A stretch of DNA of 64,000 nucleotides from assembly GCA_019416285.1 (NCBI GenBank), contig DXXM01000011.1:1-64000 (forward strand). The letters are read 5' to 3'. Within the stretch, counting starts at the first letter, position 1. Every line of letters begins with the position of its first letter. The position numbers were made by a program, and so were the translations under genes. Positions 1 through 8,665 of the stretch are shown in pieces. The notes beneath the pieces were generated by a model. The model was given only the letters and a program-made list of their open reading frames with translations. It was not told the origin of the DNA and did no database searches. Origin of the DNA: Bacteroidales bacterium (GTDB lineage: Bacteria; Bacteroidota; Bacteroidia; Bacteroidales; Muribaculaceae).

Positions 1-54
1 TTTTATCTAAAAAACTCGCTGCCCCTCATTTCACTTTTGTTTTTAAACAGCCTC
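1..54 (-). repeat. End of a dispersed MITE-like repeat (inverted copy)
   Basis: These 54 bases are the exact reverse complement (54 of 54) of 22398-22451, the left end of the element at 22398-22740. The outer terminus is at position 54, next to the trmB 3' end, so the rest of this copy lies before the window. Its full length cannot be judged here. Confidence 0.85.
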
Positions 55-94
55 TCAGTGGCTGCGGTGAAAAAGCCGCGGTGATTCCGCCCCG

Positions 95-868
95 TCATTC
101 GCGGCCCTGAAATTCCGCCGACGACTGGAGGATGCCTCGCCCGAATGAACGGTATGTGTCGGGCTCGATGTCAATCTCCGGCTCGGATAGCTCCGTGCCG
201 GCTTCCGGGAGTCGCCAAGCTATGTATTTGCTCGGGATTCCGCGTCCGAGCCACTGTTGCTCATAGTAGGTGCGTATGGGCGGGACAATGGCGTTGAGGT
301 CGGAGTTGTATAGGTCTGCCGTCGAATGAATCGGGATGATGCCGTTGTGGTCGAGCATCGCCGAAGTGTAGGCGAAGAGGAAGGGGCTGTCGGTTTTCAG
401 ATGGATTATGCCTCCCGGAGCGAGCACTTGGCGGTAGATGTCGAGAAAATGGGTGCCGGTGAGACGCTTGTTGACCTTCTTCATCTGCGGGTCAGGGAAG
501 GTAATCCATATTTCCGAGACTTCGCCGGGGGCAAAGAAGGAGGGCAGGAGATGGATGGATGTGCGCAGGAAGGCCACGTTGGTCATGCCGAGAGTGTCGA
601 CCTCCTTGGCGCCGGTCCACATGCGGGCTCCCTTGATGTCGATGCCGATGAAGTTCTTGCCGGGATAGAGTTTGCCCATCCCGACGGCGTATTCACCCTT
701 GCCGCAGCCGAGTTCAAGGACTATAGGGTTGGAGTTGCCGAACACCTTTTCGCCCCACTTTCCGCGCAGCGGACACTCCCCTTCGCTTGCGAGAACCGAC
801 TGGGGATATTGGTAGACACAGCCGAGAGTCTCCATCTCGGCGAATTTTTTCAGTTTGTTTTTTCCCAT
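95..868 (-). CDS. trmB: tRNA (guanine-N7-)-methyltransferase TrmB
   Basis: This cytoplasmic enzyme transfers a methyl group from S-adenosylmethionine to N7 of G46 in the variable loop of tRNAs. The SAM-binding motif VLELGCGKGEYAVG lies near residues 50-63, followed by FIGIDIKGARMW. The family motif ITFPDPQMKKVNKRLT is intact, and a typical C-terminal acceptor region follows. At 257 residues it is slightly longer than most TrmB proteins, with a C-terminal tail of about 25 acidic residues. The ATG at 868 is the natural start because the next residues (MGKNKLKKF) are typical. The sufE-type gene lies 20 bases upstream on the same strand, so the two may share a transcript. The family call is safe; no neighbour suggests a special role. 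Confidence 0.95.
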   Translation of the reverse strand: MGKNKLKKFAEMETLGCVYQYPQSVLASEGECPLRGKWGEKVFGNSNPIVLELGCGKGEYAVGMGKLYPGKNFIGIDIKGARMWTGAKEVDTLGMTNVAFLRTSIHLLPSFFAPGEVSEIWITFPDPQMKKVNKRLTGTHFLDIYRQVLAPGGIIHLKTDSPFLFAYTSAMLDHNGIIPIHSTADLYNSDLNAIVPPIRTYYEQQWLGRGIPSKYIAWRLPEAGTELSEPEIDIEPDTYRSFGRGILQSSAEFQGRE

Positions 869-888
869 CGTTGCTGTGTGGAGGGTGC

Positions 889-1329
889 TTACTGCATCTT
901 CTGTTTGGCCTGAAACGCGAGCGCATAGAGGCGCATCTGCTTCACCATGGCCAGAAGGCCGTTGGAGCGGGTGGGCGAGAGGTGTTCCGAAAGACCTATG
1001 TCGTCAATGAAATGGAGGTCGGATTTGAGGATGTCGTCGGGCGTCTGGTTGTCGAGAACCTGGATTAGCAGGGAGATGATGCCCTTGACGATGATGGCGT
1101 CGGAGTCGGCCGTGTAGTGTACCTTCCCTTCGGGAGTGAGCTCGGCGTTGAGCCACACGCGGCTCTGACACCCTTCGATGAGGTGGTCGGGGGTCTTGTA
1201 TTTCTCGTCGATTTCGGGGAGGTTGTTGCCGAGGTCGATAATCATCGCATAGCGGTCCATCCAGTCGTCCACGTCGGAAAACTCCTCTACGATGTCGTTT
1301 TGTATCTGGTCGATAGTCATGTTGCTCAT
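889..1329 (-). CDS. sufE: SufE-family Fe-S assembly protein
   Basis: SufE proteins accept sulfane sulfur from the cysteine desulfurase SufS on one conserved cysteine and pass it to the SufBCD scaffold. Here that cysteine is Cys54 in EGCQSRVWL, the family's active-site loop. The fold-defining start (MTIDQIQNDIVEEFSDVDDW) and the LPELDEKYKTPDHLIEGC-like stretch fit well. I start at the ATG at 1329 (MSNMTIDQ, 146 residues). The frame is open to an ATG at 1374, but that adds a hydrophobic, unconserved tail. No sufS or sufBCD gene is in the window. CAAAAATA at 1351-1358, read on the minus strand as TATTTTTG, is a fitting -7 box for this start. Symbol by family; ygdK/csdE-type paralogues are not excluded. 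Confidence 0.88.
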   Translation of the reverse strand: MSNMTIDQIQNDIVEEFSDVDDWMDRYAMIIDLGNNLPEIDEKYKTPDHLIEGCQSRVWLNAELTPEGKVHYTADSDAIIVKGIISLLIQVLDNQTPDDILKSDLHFIDDIGLSEHLSPTRSNGLLAMVKQMRLYALAFQAKQKMQ

Positions 1330-1461
1330 AATAAAGTCATATTTATTTCGCAAAAATACAAAATTCCCCGTCATATTGAAAATTATCCTCCTAACAGGCC
1401 GGTGGTTTTGATTAAAATTCCTAACTTCACGCTCCCGAAAACAGACTGATAAGAGTTACTT

Positions 1462-2040
1462 ATGGAAAGAATAGCGATATTTGCGTCCGGCAACGGGTCA
1501 AATGCCGAAAACATAATCCGGTATTTTCAGGCTAATCCCGGACTCGGCGAGGTGGTGCTCGTGGTGTGTAACAGACCGGGAGCCGGTGTGATAGAGCGTG
1601 CCGCACGGCTGGGAGTCGACGTCCGCGTGATGTCGCGTGCCGAAATCAACGACCCGTCCGTGATGCTTCCGCTGATGGAGAGCCATGCGGTCGGTTTCAT
1701 TGTGCTCGCGGGTTTCCTGCTCATGGTTCCTTCCTTTCTGACAGAGCGCTATCACGGCAGAATGTTGAACATCCATCCCTCGCTGTTGCCGAAATTCGGC
1801 GGGAAAGGGATGTATGGCCGCTATGTGCATGAGGCGGTGGTGGCTGCGGGCGAGACCGAGACGGGAATCACCATACATCTTGTCAGCGATGAGTGCGACG
1901 GCGGCCGCGTCGTGTTTCAGGCATCGGTTCCTGTCGCTCCGGACGATACACCCTCCGACATTGAGGCGAAAGTACATGAACTCGAGAGGATTCATTTCCC
2001 GCGTGTGGTCGGAGAGTGTCTTGAGCGGCTGGGAATATGA
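1462..2040 (+). CDS. purN: Phosphoribosylglycinamide formyltransferase
   Basis: PurN transfers a formyl group from 10-formyltetrahydrofolate to glycinamide ribonucleotide, the third step of de novo purine synthesis. The N-terminal phosphate-binding stretch IAIFASGNGSNAENII is clear. The folate and catalytic region reads LNIHPSLLPKFGG, with the expected Asn and His, followed by ITIHLVSDECDGG, which carries the catalytic Asp. Length (192 residues) is normal. The ATG at 1462 begins directly with the conserved beta strand. It is divergent from the sufE-type gene, with 132 bases between starts. Its end marks a sharp drop in GC content into the peptide-system island. Confidence 0.95.
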   Translation: MERIAIFASGNGSNAENIIRYFQANPGLGEVVLVVCNRPGAGVIERAARLGVDVRVMSRAEINDPSVMLPLMESHAVGFIVLAGFLLMVPSFLTERYHGRMLNIHPSLLPKFGGKGMYGRYVHEAVVAAGETETGITIHLVSDECDGGRVVFQASVPVAPDDTPSDIEAKVHELERIHFPRVVGECLERLGI

Positions 2041-2118
2041 TTCCGGGTATGAATAATATAATTAAAATAAAATTTACATTTTTTATTAAAATATTAGACA
2101 ATAATTCAAAATTTATTG

Positions 2119-2126
2119 TATATTTG
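2119..2126 (+). promoter_or_regulatory. Candidate -7 box for the peptide operon
   Basis: TATATTTG matches the Bacteroidetes TAnnTTTG -7 consensus, 133 bases ahead of the precursor start. No good -33 element is visible at the usual distance, and the region is AT-rich, so chance matches are likely. Confidence 0.35.
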
Positions 2127-2258
2127 TGGCGTATTACATGCATAGATTCTTCTTTATAACTGGATAACTGGCTTGAAACATTCAATATAATGAAAGAGCT
2201 TGCTTGTATTCTAATACCTTATGTCTTTTTAAGATTTTATAAACCTAAAATTAAAATT

Positions 2259-2507
2259 ATGGAGAAGAAAAATTTCCAACAACTCTCGAAAGATGAGATG
2301 GGCAAACTGCATGGTGGTTTTGCTATTAGCCCGATTAGGGTTGACACATCCCTTTTTGGTAATAACGGCAATTGTGACGGTGGAGGGATAGGTGATAATA
2401 ACAGTAACTGCAGATGTGAAAAATGTGATAGGCGTCCGGATCCCGATCCGGATCCCGATCCGGATGAAGATAATGATATTTGTCAGATTGATCCAAGCAA
2501 ACCGTAA
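2259..2507 (+). CDS. RiPP precursor peptide with Gly-Gly leader (GG-Bacteroidales type)
   Basis: An 82-residue peptide that is most likely the substrate of the enzymes downstream. The leader MEKKNFQQLSKDEMGKLHGG ends in Gly19-Gly20, the cleavage signal of C39-peptidase exporters, and closely resembles leaders of the 'natural product precursor, GG-Bacteroidales' family. The 62-residue core is Gly/Asn-rich, has five cysteines (NCDGG, NCRCEKCD, DICQ), and carries an unusual run of alternating Pro-Asp pairs at about residues 61-70, encoded by tandem GATCCG/GATCCC-like units. I start at ATG 2259; the frame is open from 2190, but the extra 23 residues are not leader-like. What chemistry the core receives and what it does are unknown. 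Confidence 0.82.
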   Translation: MEKKNFQQLSKDEMGKLHGGFAISPIRVDTSLFGNNGNCDGGGIGDNNSNCRCEKCDRRPDPDPDPDPDEDNDICQIDPSKP

Positions 2508-2536
2508 ATATATTTATGAGAATTATATGATTTAAT

Positions 2537-2575
2537 GGGGTTGTCGTCTATGGCGACGAGTCTAGCGACATCCCC
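2537..2575 (+). promoter_or_regulatory. Hairpin between precursor and maturase, possible attenuator
   Basis: GGGGTTGTCG (2537-2546) pairs with CGACATCCCC (2566-2575) with one mismatch. The loop includes a competing GTCG/CGAC pairing. It sits 29 bases after the precursor stop and about 90 before the radical SAM start. No long T run follows, so partial termination or transcript stabilisation is more likely than a strong terminator. The role is inferred. Confidence 0.5.
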
Positions 2576-2664
2576 GTTATTCATAATTTTGACAGAATTT
2601 CCCTGAGATTCAATGTTTTTGCCTGGATTAAAAATATTATTTTCGAAATTAATTCAAGTTCATT

Positions 2665-3954
2665 ATGGTTTATAGTCAATATAACGAATTTATTGCTAAT
2701 CCAGTCTCTGATACCACTATCTATCTTTTCAATTGCATGAGTAGACGGTGGCTTGAACTTGATGTGCGGTTGGCTGACATTATTCGTGCACACAAAGATT
2801 CCATCGACGAACTGGAAAAAATTCATCCCGAATTGTTTGACGCAATGGTCGAGGGTAAATTTGTCAATGTCGACCGTCAGATTGAACTTGGGGAGTGTCT
2901 CTCAGGTCTTGATAAGCAGTTGAATTCTAAAAGGCGTCTTAAAATAACTATAAATCCGACTCTTGATTGTAATCTTCGATGCTGGTACTGTTATGAAAAG
3001 CATCTTGATGGAAGTTGCATGAGTGAAGAGACCATCCACCGTACGATTGCTTACCTTGACAAGATATTGACAAAAGAGGTTGACTATTTGCAACTCTCAT
3101 TCTTTGGAGGTGAGCCTTTTTTGAGATACCATGAGGTCATCCGTCCTATAATTGACCGTACGGAGAAAATGTGCAAGGAACGTGGAGTGATTTTGCAACT
3201 ACACTTTACAACTAATGCGACTCTGCTCAGCCAAGATATATTGGATGATTTAAAACGGCTGAAGGACAGAACTTATTTTCAAATAGCCATTGACGGGGAT
3301 AGCGAATGTCATAATCGGATAAAGTTCTTTGCAGACGGAAAAGGAAGCTATTCATATGTGCTTGCAAATGTTAGGGCAGCAATCAAAAAAGGCTACAATG
3401 TCAGCTTGCGATGCAATTACAGCAGGAAAAGCCTCTTTTCATTCATTCGCGTCGTTGAAGATTTTAAGGATTTGCTTGGCTGGAAGAATCTGCGGTTTTC
3501 TTTCCACCGCATTTGGCAGGAGAGTAAAGACGATGAACTTTTTGAAATCATCAGAAATTTTAAAAAGCAAATTGCACCTTACAATATAAAATCCAATCTA
3601 AATTCCTCCACAGGCAATTCTGTAAATCACTGTTATGGTGATTATAACCATAATATAGTGATAAACTATAACGGTGATGTTTTCAAGTGTACAGCCCGAG
3701 ATTTCAAAAAGGAAAAAAGGCTTGGTTATCTCGACATAGATGGCGATATTTGTTATAATGGCGCAGCAATTGAACGGCAGCGACACTGTTATACTCCTTA
3801 CTGCTTCGGTTGCCGCATCCTTCCGATATGTCCTCTTTGTTCTCAGGCAAGAAGTGAGAGCAAATCAGGAAAATGTCCGATAGATGTTGATGACGTCGGC
3901 GTGAGATGGAATATGCGTGCTGTCTTTCGGGATATCAGCGGAATCAAAGTCTAA
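2665..3954 (+). CDS. Radical SAM/SPASM peptide maturase
   Basis: A 429-residue radical SAM enzyme that probably modifies the neighbouring precursor. The CxxxCxxC iron-sulfur motif is intact as DCNLRCWYC (Cys102, Cys106, Cys109). FFGGEPFL and the IDGD stretch are the usual later core motifs. A SPASM-type C-terminus binds auxiliary clusters: cysteines at NHCYGDY, FKCTARD, then a dense set in CYTPYCFGCRILPICPLC and KCPID. The first ~90 residues resemble the N-terminal recognition region of Gly-Gly-leader maturases. Such enzymes often form thioether or carbon-carbon crosslinks on cysteine or other core residues, which fits the five core cysteines. The reaction cannot be read from sequence. It lies downstream of the precursor on the same strand. 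Confidence 0.88.
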   Translation: MVYSQYNEFIANPVSDTTIYLFNCMSRRWLELDVRLADIIRAHKDSIDELEKIHPELFDAMVEGKFVNVDRQIELGECLSGLDKQLNSKRRLKITINPTLDCNLRCWYCYEKHLDGSCMSEETIHRTIAYLDKILTKEVDYLQLSFFGGEPFLRYHEVIRPIIDRTEKMCKERGVILQLHFTTNATLLSQDILDDLKRLKDRTYFQIAIDGDSECHNRIKFFADGKGSYSYVLANVRAAIKKGYNVSLRCNYSRKSLFSFIRVVEDFKDLLGWKNLRFSFHRIWQESKDDELFEIIRNFKKQIAPYNIKSNLNSSTGNSVNHCYGDYNHNIVINYNGDVFKCTARDFKKEKRLGYLDIDGDICYNGAAIERQRHCYTPYCFGCRILPICPLCSQARSESKSGKCPIDVDDVGVRWNMRAVFRDISGIKV

Positions 3955-4036
3955 CGAAATCAATTTTCAGGTAGACTTGTTAAATATCATGACATTTAAC
4001 AATCTAATATTCATCAATTTAAAAACCAATCTATTC

Positions 4037-6130
4037 ATGTTGAAAAATGTATTGATGGTGTCAGCGATGCTGTGGCTCTGTGTCACCGGGATAAGCGCAC
4101 AGGACAATAAGATTTCCGGCGGTGAAGGAAATAAATCCGAACAGCTTGGAGAGGTCACTGTGGTTGCGTCGCGGACGGTCAAGAGCGCCGACGGTTATGT
4201 GACGACTCTGCGCGGAAGCGATATTGTGAAAGGCAAGCCGGTAATGGAGGCTTTGAAATATCTTCCGTTAGTGAGTGTCGAGCAGGATGTCCTTAAAATA
4301 AACGGTCTTGCTGTCAGTGAAATATGGGTGGATGGAGTTAAAATCGGTGACCGCTCGGAACTAAAAGACCTTCCTGCCGACATGATTGACAAAGTGCAGG
4401 TGACATATCTCAGCGGAGCCGACAAGAACACGACTAAGCTTGGGGGAAGTATAAAGATTACGTTGCGACGTGTAAGCGGTTATTCGGGAAGTATAGGAGT
4501 TAATGCGAGTGCGCGCAGTCATATGGGATTAAACCGAGGAAATGCTTTCGGTGTCATCCGGGGGCGTTATGGGAAATGGAGTTACTATAACTATACAGCG
4601 GGGGTGCATAATACCGGTAAAGACCCTATGACACAGCACATAGTATCGCCCGACCATCTGTCGGACATAAAAATATCTGACAAATCCAATCGTACCAGGT
4701 TTTCCGAGCGCATCTCGGTAGGCTATGACTTCAGCAAAAACACAGAATTAAAAGCCAATTACAATGTCCGCAGCGATTTCTCACGCTCCCGGACAAACAC
4801 GCTCAATGGCGATATGGAATCAATGCTCCGCCAGCGGATTCAGACGACAGCCAATGAGGGGACTCTGATATTCCGCTCCAAGCTTAACGACAACGGAACA
4901 ACCTTGCGACTCATCGGAGATTATCTCGGACGTGTCTATCGGCGTAACAGGGATTTCGCAACGCTACCGGGCGAACCGTCACATTCTTACTATAAGACCT
5001 CGACAAACATGTGGAATCTGTATGGCAGTCTGCTGGTTCCTGTCAATGAAAATCATGTGCTGACAGTGGCCACCGACACATATATAAGTTCGGAGCATTA
5101 CCGTCCGGAATCCGACGCTAACGGCGGATATGCGACAGACAACATCGCCTCCAACAGCAATCTTTTCAGTCCGCAGGTGAGCCTTACAGCTCAAGGCCGC
5201 TTCGGTATGCTGCAATACAGTGCAGGAGGCAGCTGGAAAATGAACCGCATAGAGTATGAGCCCCTGGGTATGGATGGCAAAGTACGCAACACCCAGTCGG
5301 CTTTCAATCCGACTGTACAGCTGCGCCTCCCATTTTCCCGTGGACGCCATGCTCTCTCACTTAGCTACAAACACGTCCTCGGATCCATTTCTTACTCGAT
5401 GCTTACCCCTGTTGTCAGCTGGGAGGATCCGTACAACTATATCATGGGAAATCCTGATCTGAAGGCCTCGACCAAAGAATATGTTGGCCTCATAGCTAAT
5501 CTGTGGAGCGGCCTCATCAATCTGACAGCCGCTTATAATCATGACCGGAACATAATAATGTGGGAGACATTTGCCGACCCCGACAACAGTGACATCCATT
5601 ACTCCACACCGACCAACAACGGCAGCGACCAGGATTGGCTCTTCGGTGCCGACCTTAACATGAAACCTGTCAGACAGTGGCGTTTCAAAATCACCACAGG
5701 ACTTGGGGTCAGTCCGCAGGGACTTTGGGTATCAGGTAATTACTATGGGAAAACGCGCCTGAAACAGTATTATCGCATGGACAACACCTTTGCTTTCGGT
5801 CATGGGTTGGGTGGCGAGCTCACATTGTTCTACGAACCTACTTTCAAATCATATAACAATACATATCATTATGTCTACCAGGTATATGGCAATGTGTATA
5901 AACAGTTTTTCAAGAACGCCCTGCTTGTGACTCTCGATTTTTGGCCGGTAGACCGACGCCGCATCATGGATACCCGCGTAGGCGACCAGGTGATCACCAA
6001 AAAATATTCCATACGCAATACCAGTATCGGGATGACTGTAAGATGGCGCTTCAACGGTGGCCGCAAGGTAAAAACCAGTTTTGCAGACGGCACCCAGGAT
6101 TATGAGGAGATAACTGATACCGGCAACTAA
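4037..6130 (+). CDS. TonB-receptor-like outer-membrane beta-barrel protein of the peptide cluster
   Basis: A 697-residue outer-membrane protein. The signal peptide is MLKNVLMVSAMLWLCVTGISA. A short TonB-box-like LGEVTVVASRTV is followed by a plug-like domain to about residue 170, then a barrel of alternating aromatic strands to a C-terminal WRF-containing strand. It lacks the carboxypeptidase-like N-terminal domain of SusC proteins and fits the 'outer membrane beta-barrel' family common in Bacteroidota. I start at ATG 4037 because it gives a clean signal peptide; the frame is open from 3917, overlapping the maturase, with another ATG at 3989. It lies between maturase and exporter, so it may pass the peptide across the outer membrane or bind it; both are inference. 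A same-sized relative is at 9553-11652. Confidence 0.8.
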   Translation: MLKNVLMVSAMLWLCVTGISAQDNKISGGEGNKSEQLGEVTVVASRTVKSADGYVTTLRGSDIVKGKPVMEALKYLPLVSVEQDVLKINGLAVSEIWVDGVKIGDRSELKDLPADMIDKVQVTYLSGADKNTTKLGGSIKITLRRVSGYSGSIGVNASARSHMGLNRGNAFGVIRGRYGKWSYYNYTAGVHNTGKDPMTQHIVSPDHLSDIKISDKSNRTRFSERISVGYDFSKNTELKANYNVRSDFSRSRTNTLNGDMESMLRQRIQTTANEGTLIFRSKLNDNGTTLRLIGDYLGRVYRRNRDFATLPGEPSHSYYKTSTNMWNLYGSLLVPVNENHVLTVATDTYISSEHYRPESDANGGYATDNIASNSNLFSPQVSLTAQGRFGMLQYSAGGSWKMNRIEYEPLGMDGKVRNTQSAFNPTVQLRLPFSRGRHALSLSYKHVLGSISYSMLTPVVSWEDPYNYIMGNPDLKASTKEYVGLIANLWSGLINLTAAYNHDRNIIMWETFADPDNSDIHYSTPTNNGSDQDWLFGADLNMKPVRQWRFKITTGLGVSPQGLWVSGNYYGKTRLKQYYRMDNTFAFGHGLGGELTLFYEPTFKSYNNTYHYVYQVYGNVYKQFFKNALLVTLDFWPVDRRRIMDTRVGDQVITKKYSIRNTSIGMTVRWRFNGGRKVKTSFADGTQDYEEITDTGN

Positions 6131-6147
6131 ATACTAGAATATAAATA

Positions 6148-8355
6148 TTGAAAAAATCCTGTTTTGTAAAGCAGCATGACTCCATGCAATGCGGGGTGGC
6201 TTCGCTTGCAATGGTATGCAGGGCGTATGGGGTTCGATATTCCATGGAGTTCTTGTCGTCCTATTGTCATTGTAACGTACAGGGAGTGTCACTCAACAAT
6301 ATCTCGGAGGCAGCTGACACACTCGGATTTGATTGTGTAGCAGCAAAACTATCCCTTGAACAACTAGGCAATGTGCCACTACCTGCCATACTTCATTGGA
6401 ATCAGAATCATTTCGTGGTGTTACATAAAATTACGTGTGGAGGCAAACGCTACCATGTCGCTGATCCTGCCAAGGGGATGCTCGTCTATGCAATGGAAGA
6501 ATTTGGACATAGATGGTTAAGCACTGAATTATCGGCTGACGGTTCAGTTCAACGTGGCGTAGCTTTGCTTATGGAACCGACAGATAAATTCGGGCATATC
6601 AGAGAAGAAAGAAAGGATTGCATACGTTCTTTCCGCTTTCTTTTCCGCTATATGAGACGCTACCGAAAGTATTTCATACAGATAATCCTCGGCCTACTCT
6701 TAGGATGTGTGTTGCAACTTGCGATGCCTTTTTTGACACAGTCCATTGTTGACCGTGGTATTCGTAATAGTGATATCGGTATAATATGGCTCATACTCCT
6801 CGGTGAACTGATGATTGTAGTGGGAAAGACTGCCACTGACTTCGTGCGTCGCTGGTTGCTTTTACATATCTCTATGCGTATCAACATCTCTCTCGTGAGC
6901 GACTTCTTCATTAAATTGCTAAAACTTCCGATGTCTTTTTTTGACACAAAACTTATGGGAGATCTTATGCAGCGTATAGGCGATCACTCTCGAGTGCAGT
7001 CCTTTCTGACGAGTAAGGTTTTGGGTATAGTTTTTATGTTTTTGAATTTTATCGTTTTTGGATGCATACTATTTGTTTATGACAAGTTGATTTTTTATAT
7101 ATTTTTCCTTGGAAGTGCTCTTTATGGAGTGTGGATAGCCACTTTCTTGTATAGGCGTAAGGTGTTAGATTATGAACTCTTTGAACTGCAGGCGATTAAT
7201 CAGAATTGTACCTACCAGTTCATTACCTCTATGCAGGAAATCAAGCTTCAAAATTGTGAGCGTAGGCGTCGATGGGAATGGGAGGATACGCAGGCAGATC
7301 TCTTCGCAATACAGATGAAATTACTAAAATTGAAGCAGACTCAAGAAGCTGGAAGCATCTTTATTAATGAGGTTAAGAACATTTTCATTACTGTACTTGC
7401 AGCTACTGCTGTTATAAACGGACAGATGACATTAGGAGCCATGCTTGCCGTACAGTATATCATCGGACAGCTAAACTCTCCGGTAGAGCAGTTAATGTCG
7501 TTTGTTTACTCGCTGCAAGATGTTAAAATATCGCTAGAGCGCATTAATGAGATTCATGCTAAGCGAGACGAGGAGAATTCCGAGCGCATTGTGGCTTCGT
7601 TTCCTCTCGCAAGCGAGACGGGGATCCGTTTCGAAGATGTTTCGTTCAAATATAACATACAAGACTTGCGTAACACCCTCTCGGACGTTAGTTTTGAGAT
7701 CCCTGCAGGAAAAGTGACTGCGATAGTCGGGCCATCGGGGAGTGGAAAGACAACACTGATAAAACTTATGCTTGGTTACTATCCTCCAACCAAAGGGCGT
7801 ATTACGGTTGCAGATATTGACATTGCTAATTATAACCTTAAATGGTGGCGTACGAACATTGGGGTTGTCATGCAAGATGGTATTGTTTTTTCTGAGTCTA
7901 TTGCTCGCAATATAGCGGTTGATGATAGTGAAATTGATGTAGAACGGCTTGAAGAAGCAGCATGTATTGCCAATATACATGACTTTATAGTGTCGCTTCC
8001 TTTGGGCTATGATACCCGTATTGGTAGGGACGGTGTCGCACTAAGTAAAGGGCAAATGCAGCGCATACTTATAGCTCGCGCAGTTTATAAGAATCCTCAT
8101 TTCATATTTCTCGACGAGGCAACTAATTCGCTTGATGCCAAGAATGAGCGTTTGATTGTTGATAATCTTGCTTCATTTTATCATGGACGTACGGTTGTAG
8201 TAGTCGCACATAGACTATCAACAGTTCGTAATGCTGATAATATTGTAGTCGTCAATGAGGGACGTATAGTAGAGATTGGTAATCATGATAAACTGATAGA
8301 GTGTAAAGGTGTATATTATGGTCTTATCAAGAATCAGCTTGAACTTGGAAATTAA
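6148..8355 (+). CDS. C39 peptidase-containing ABC exporter
   Basis: This inner-membrane transporter should cut the precursor after Gly-Gly and export the core. The N-terminal C39 domain (about 1-130) has a full triad: Cys15 in QHDSMQCGVAS, His88 in NQNHFVVL, Asp106 in HVADPAKG. A six-helix exporter domain spans about 165-440. The nucleotide-binding domain has Walker A GPSGSGKTT near 528, Walker B FIFLDEATN and the H-loop VVVVAHRLST. The ABC signature is LSKGQ rather than LSGGQ, a variant seen in some exporters of this type. The start is TTG at 6148; the first ATG would remove the region just before Cys15, so TTG is required. It begins 17 bases after the barrel gene. Full length, no damage seen. 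Confidence 0.93.
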   Translation: MKKSCFVKQHDSMQCGVASLAMVCRAYGVRYSMEFLSSYCHCNVQGVSLNNISEAADTLGFDCVAAKLSLEQLGNVPLPAILHWNQNHFVVLHKITCGGKRYHVADPAKGMLVYAMEEFGHRWLSTELSADGSVQRGVALLMEPTDKFGHIREERKDCIRSFRFLFRYMRRYRKYFIQIILGLLLGCVLQLAMPFLTQSIVDRGIRNSDIGIIWLILLGELMIVVGKTATDFVRRWLLLHISMRINISLVSDFFIKLLKLPMSFFDTKLMGDLMQRIGDHSRVQSFLTSKVLGIVFMFLNFIVFGCILFVYDKLIFYIFFLGSALYGVWIATFLYRRKVLDYELFELQAINQNCTYQFITSMQEIKLQNCERRRRWEWEDTQADLFAIQMKLLKLKQTQEAGSIFINEVKNIFITVLAATAVINGQMTLGAMLAVQYIIGQLNSPVEQLMSFVYSLQDVKISLERINEIHAKRDEENSERIVASFPLASETGIRFEDVSFKYNIQDLRNTLSDVSFEIPAGKVTAIVGPSGSGKTTLIKLMLGYYPPTKGRITVADIDIANYNLKWWRTNIGVVMQDGIVFSESIARNIAVDDSEIDVERLEEAACIANIHDFIVSLPLGYDTRIGRDGVALSKGQMQRILIARAVYKNPHFIFLDEATNSLDAKNERLIVDNLASFYHGRTVVVVAHRLSTVRNADNIVVVNEGRIVEIGNHDKLIECKGVYYGLIKNQLELGN

Positions 8356-8363
8356 AATGCTTT

Positions 8364-8591
8364 ATGAGACATAATGATGAAATTAGAATACAATCTTATT
8401 GTGAAGTTGAAAGCGAGACCATTCGGTCTAGAAAGGTATCTGAAATATTGGGAAAGATACCGCTGTCACTATGGTATTGGAGCTTGATTACACTAATGAT
8501 ATCAGCTATAATTCTCCTTGTACTTATTATTATATTACCGCTTCCAATAGAGCTTATCAGCAAAATACAAAATTTTATTTGTCATAATTGA
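8364..8591 (+). pseudogene. Truncated HlyD-type adaptor (N-terminal stub)
   Basis: A 75-residue product starting 8 bases after the exporter stop. Its sequence IRSRKVSEILGKIP, then one membrane helix (about 38-62), strongly resembles the first 60 residues of Bacteroidota HlyD-family adaptors, which read like 'RSEEVQEILGKIP' plus a helix and usually follow C39 exporters. The periplasmic hairpin, lipoyl and barrel domains (about 350 residues) are absent, and a stop follows soon after the helix. I found no remnant of the missing part before the next gene. It is either a deletion relic at the island's edge or a kept small membrane protein. No frameshift explains the loss. Confidence 0.62.
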
Positions 8592-8665
8592 ATCTAGAAT
8601 TATCAGTTAATTGATGATGTGATTCCGGGAGTGTTAACGCGATACGCCCATTGTGCGTTTTTTTG

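Noticed and set aside
2449..2481. Possible microsatellite or short CRISPR-like repeat
   Set aside because: The GATCCG/GATCCC units have no spacers and are in frame in the precursor gene, coding for Pro-Asp.
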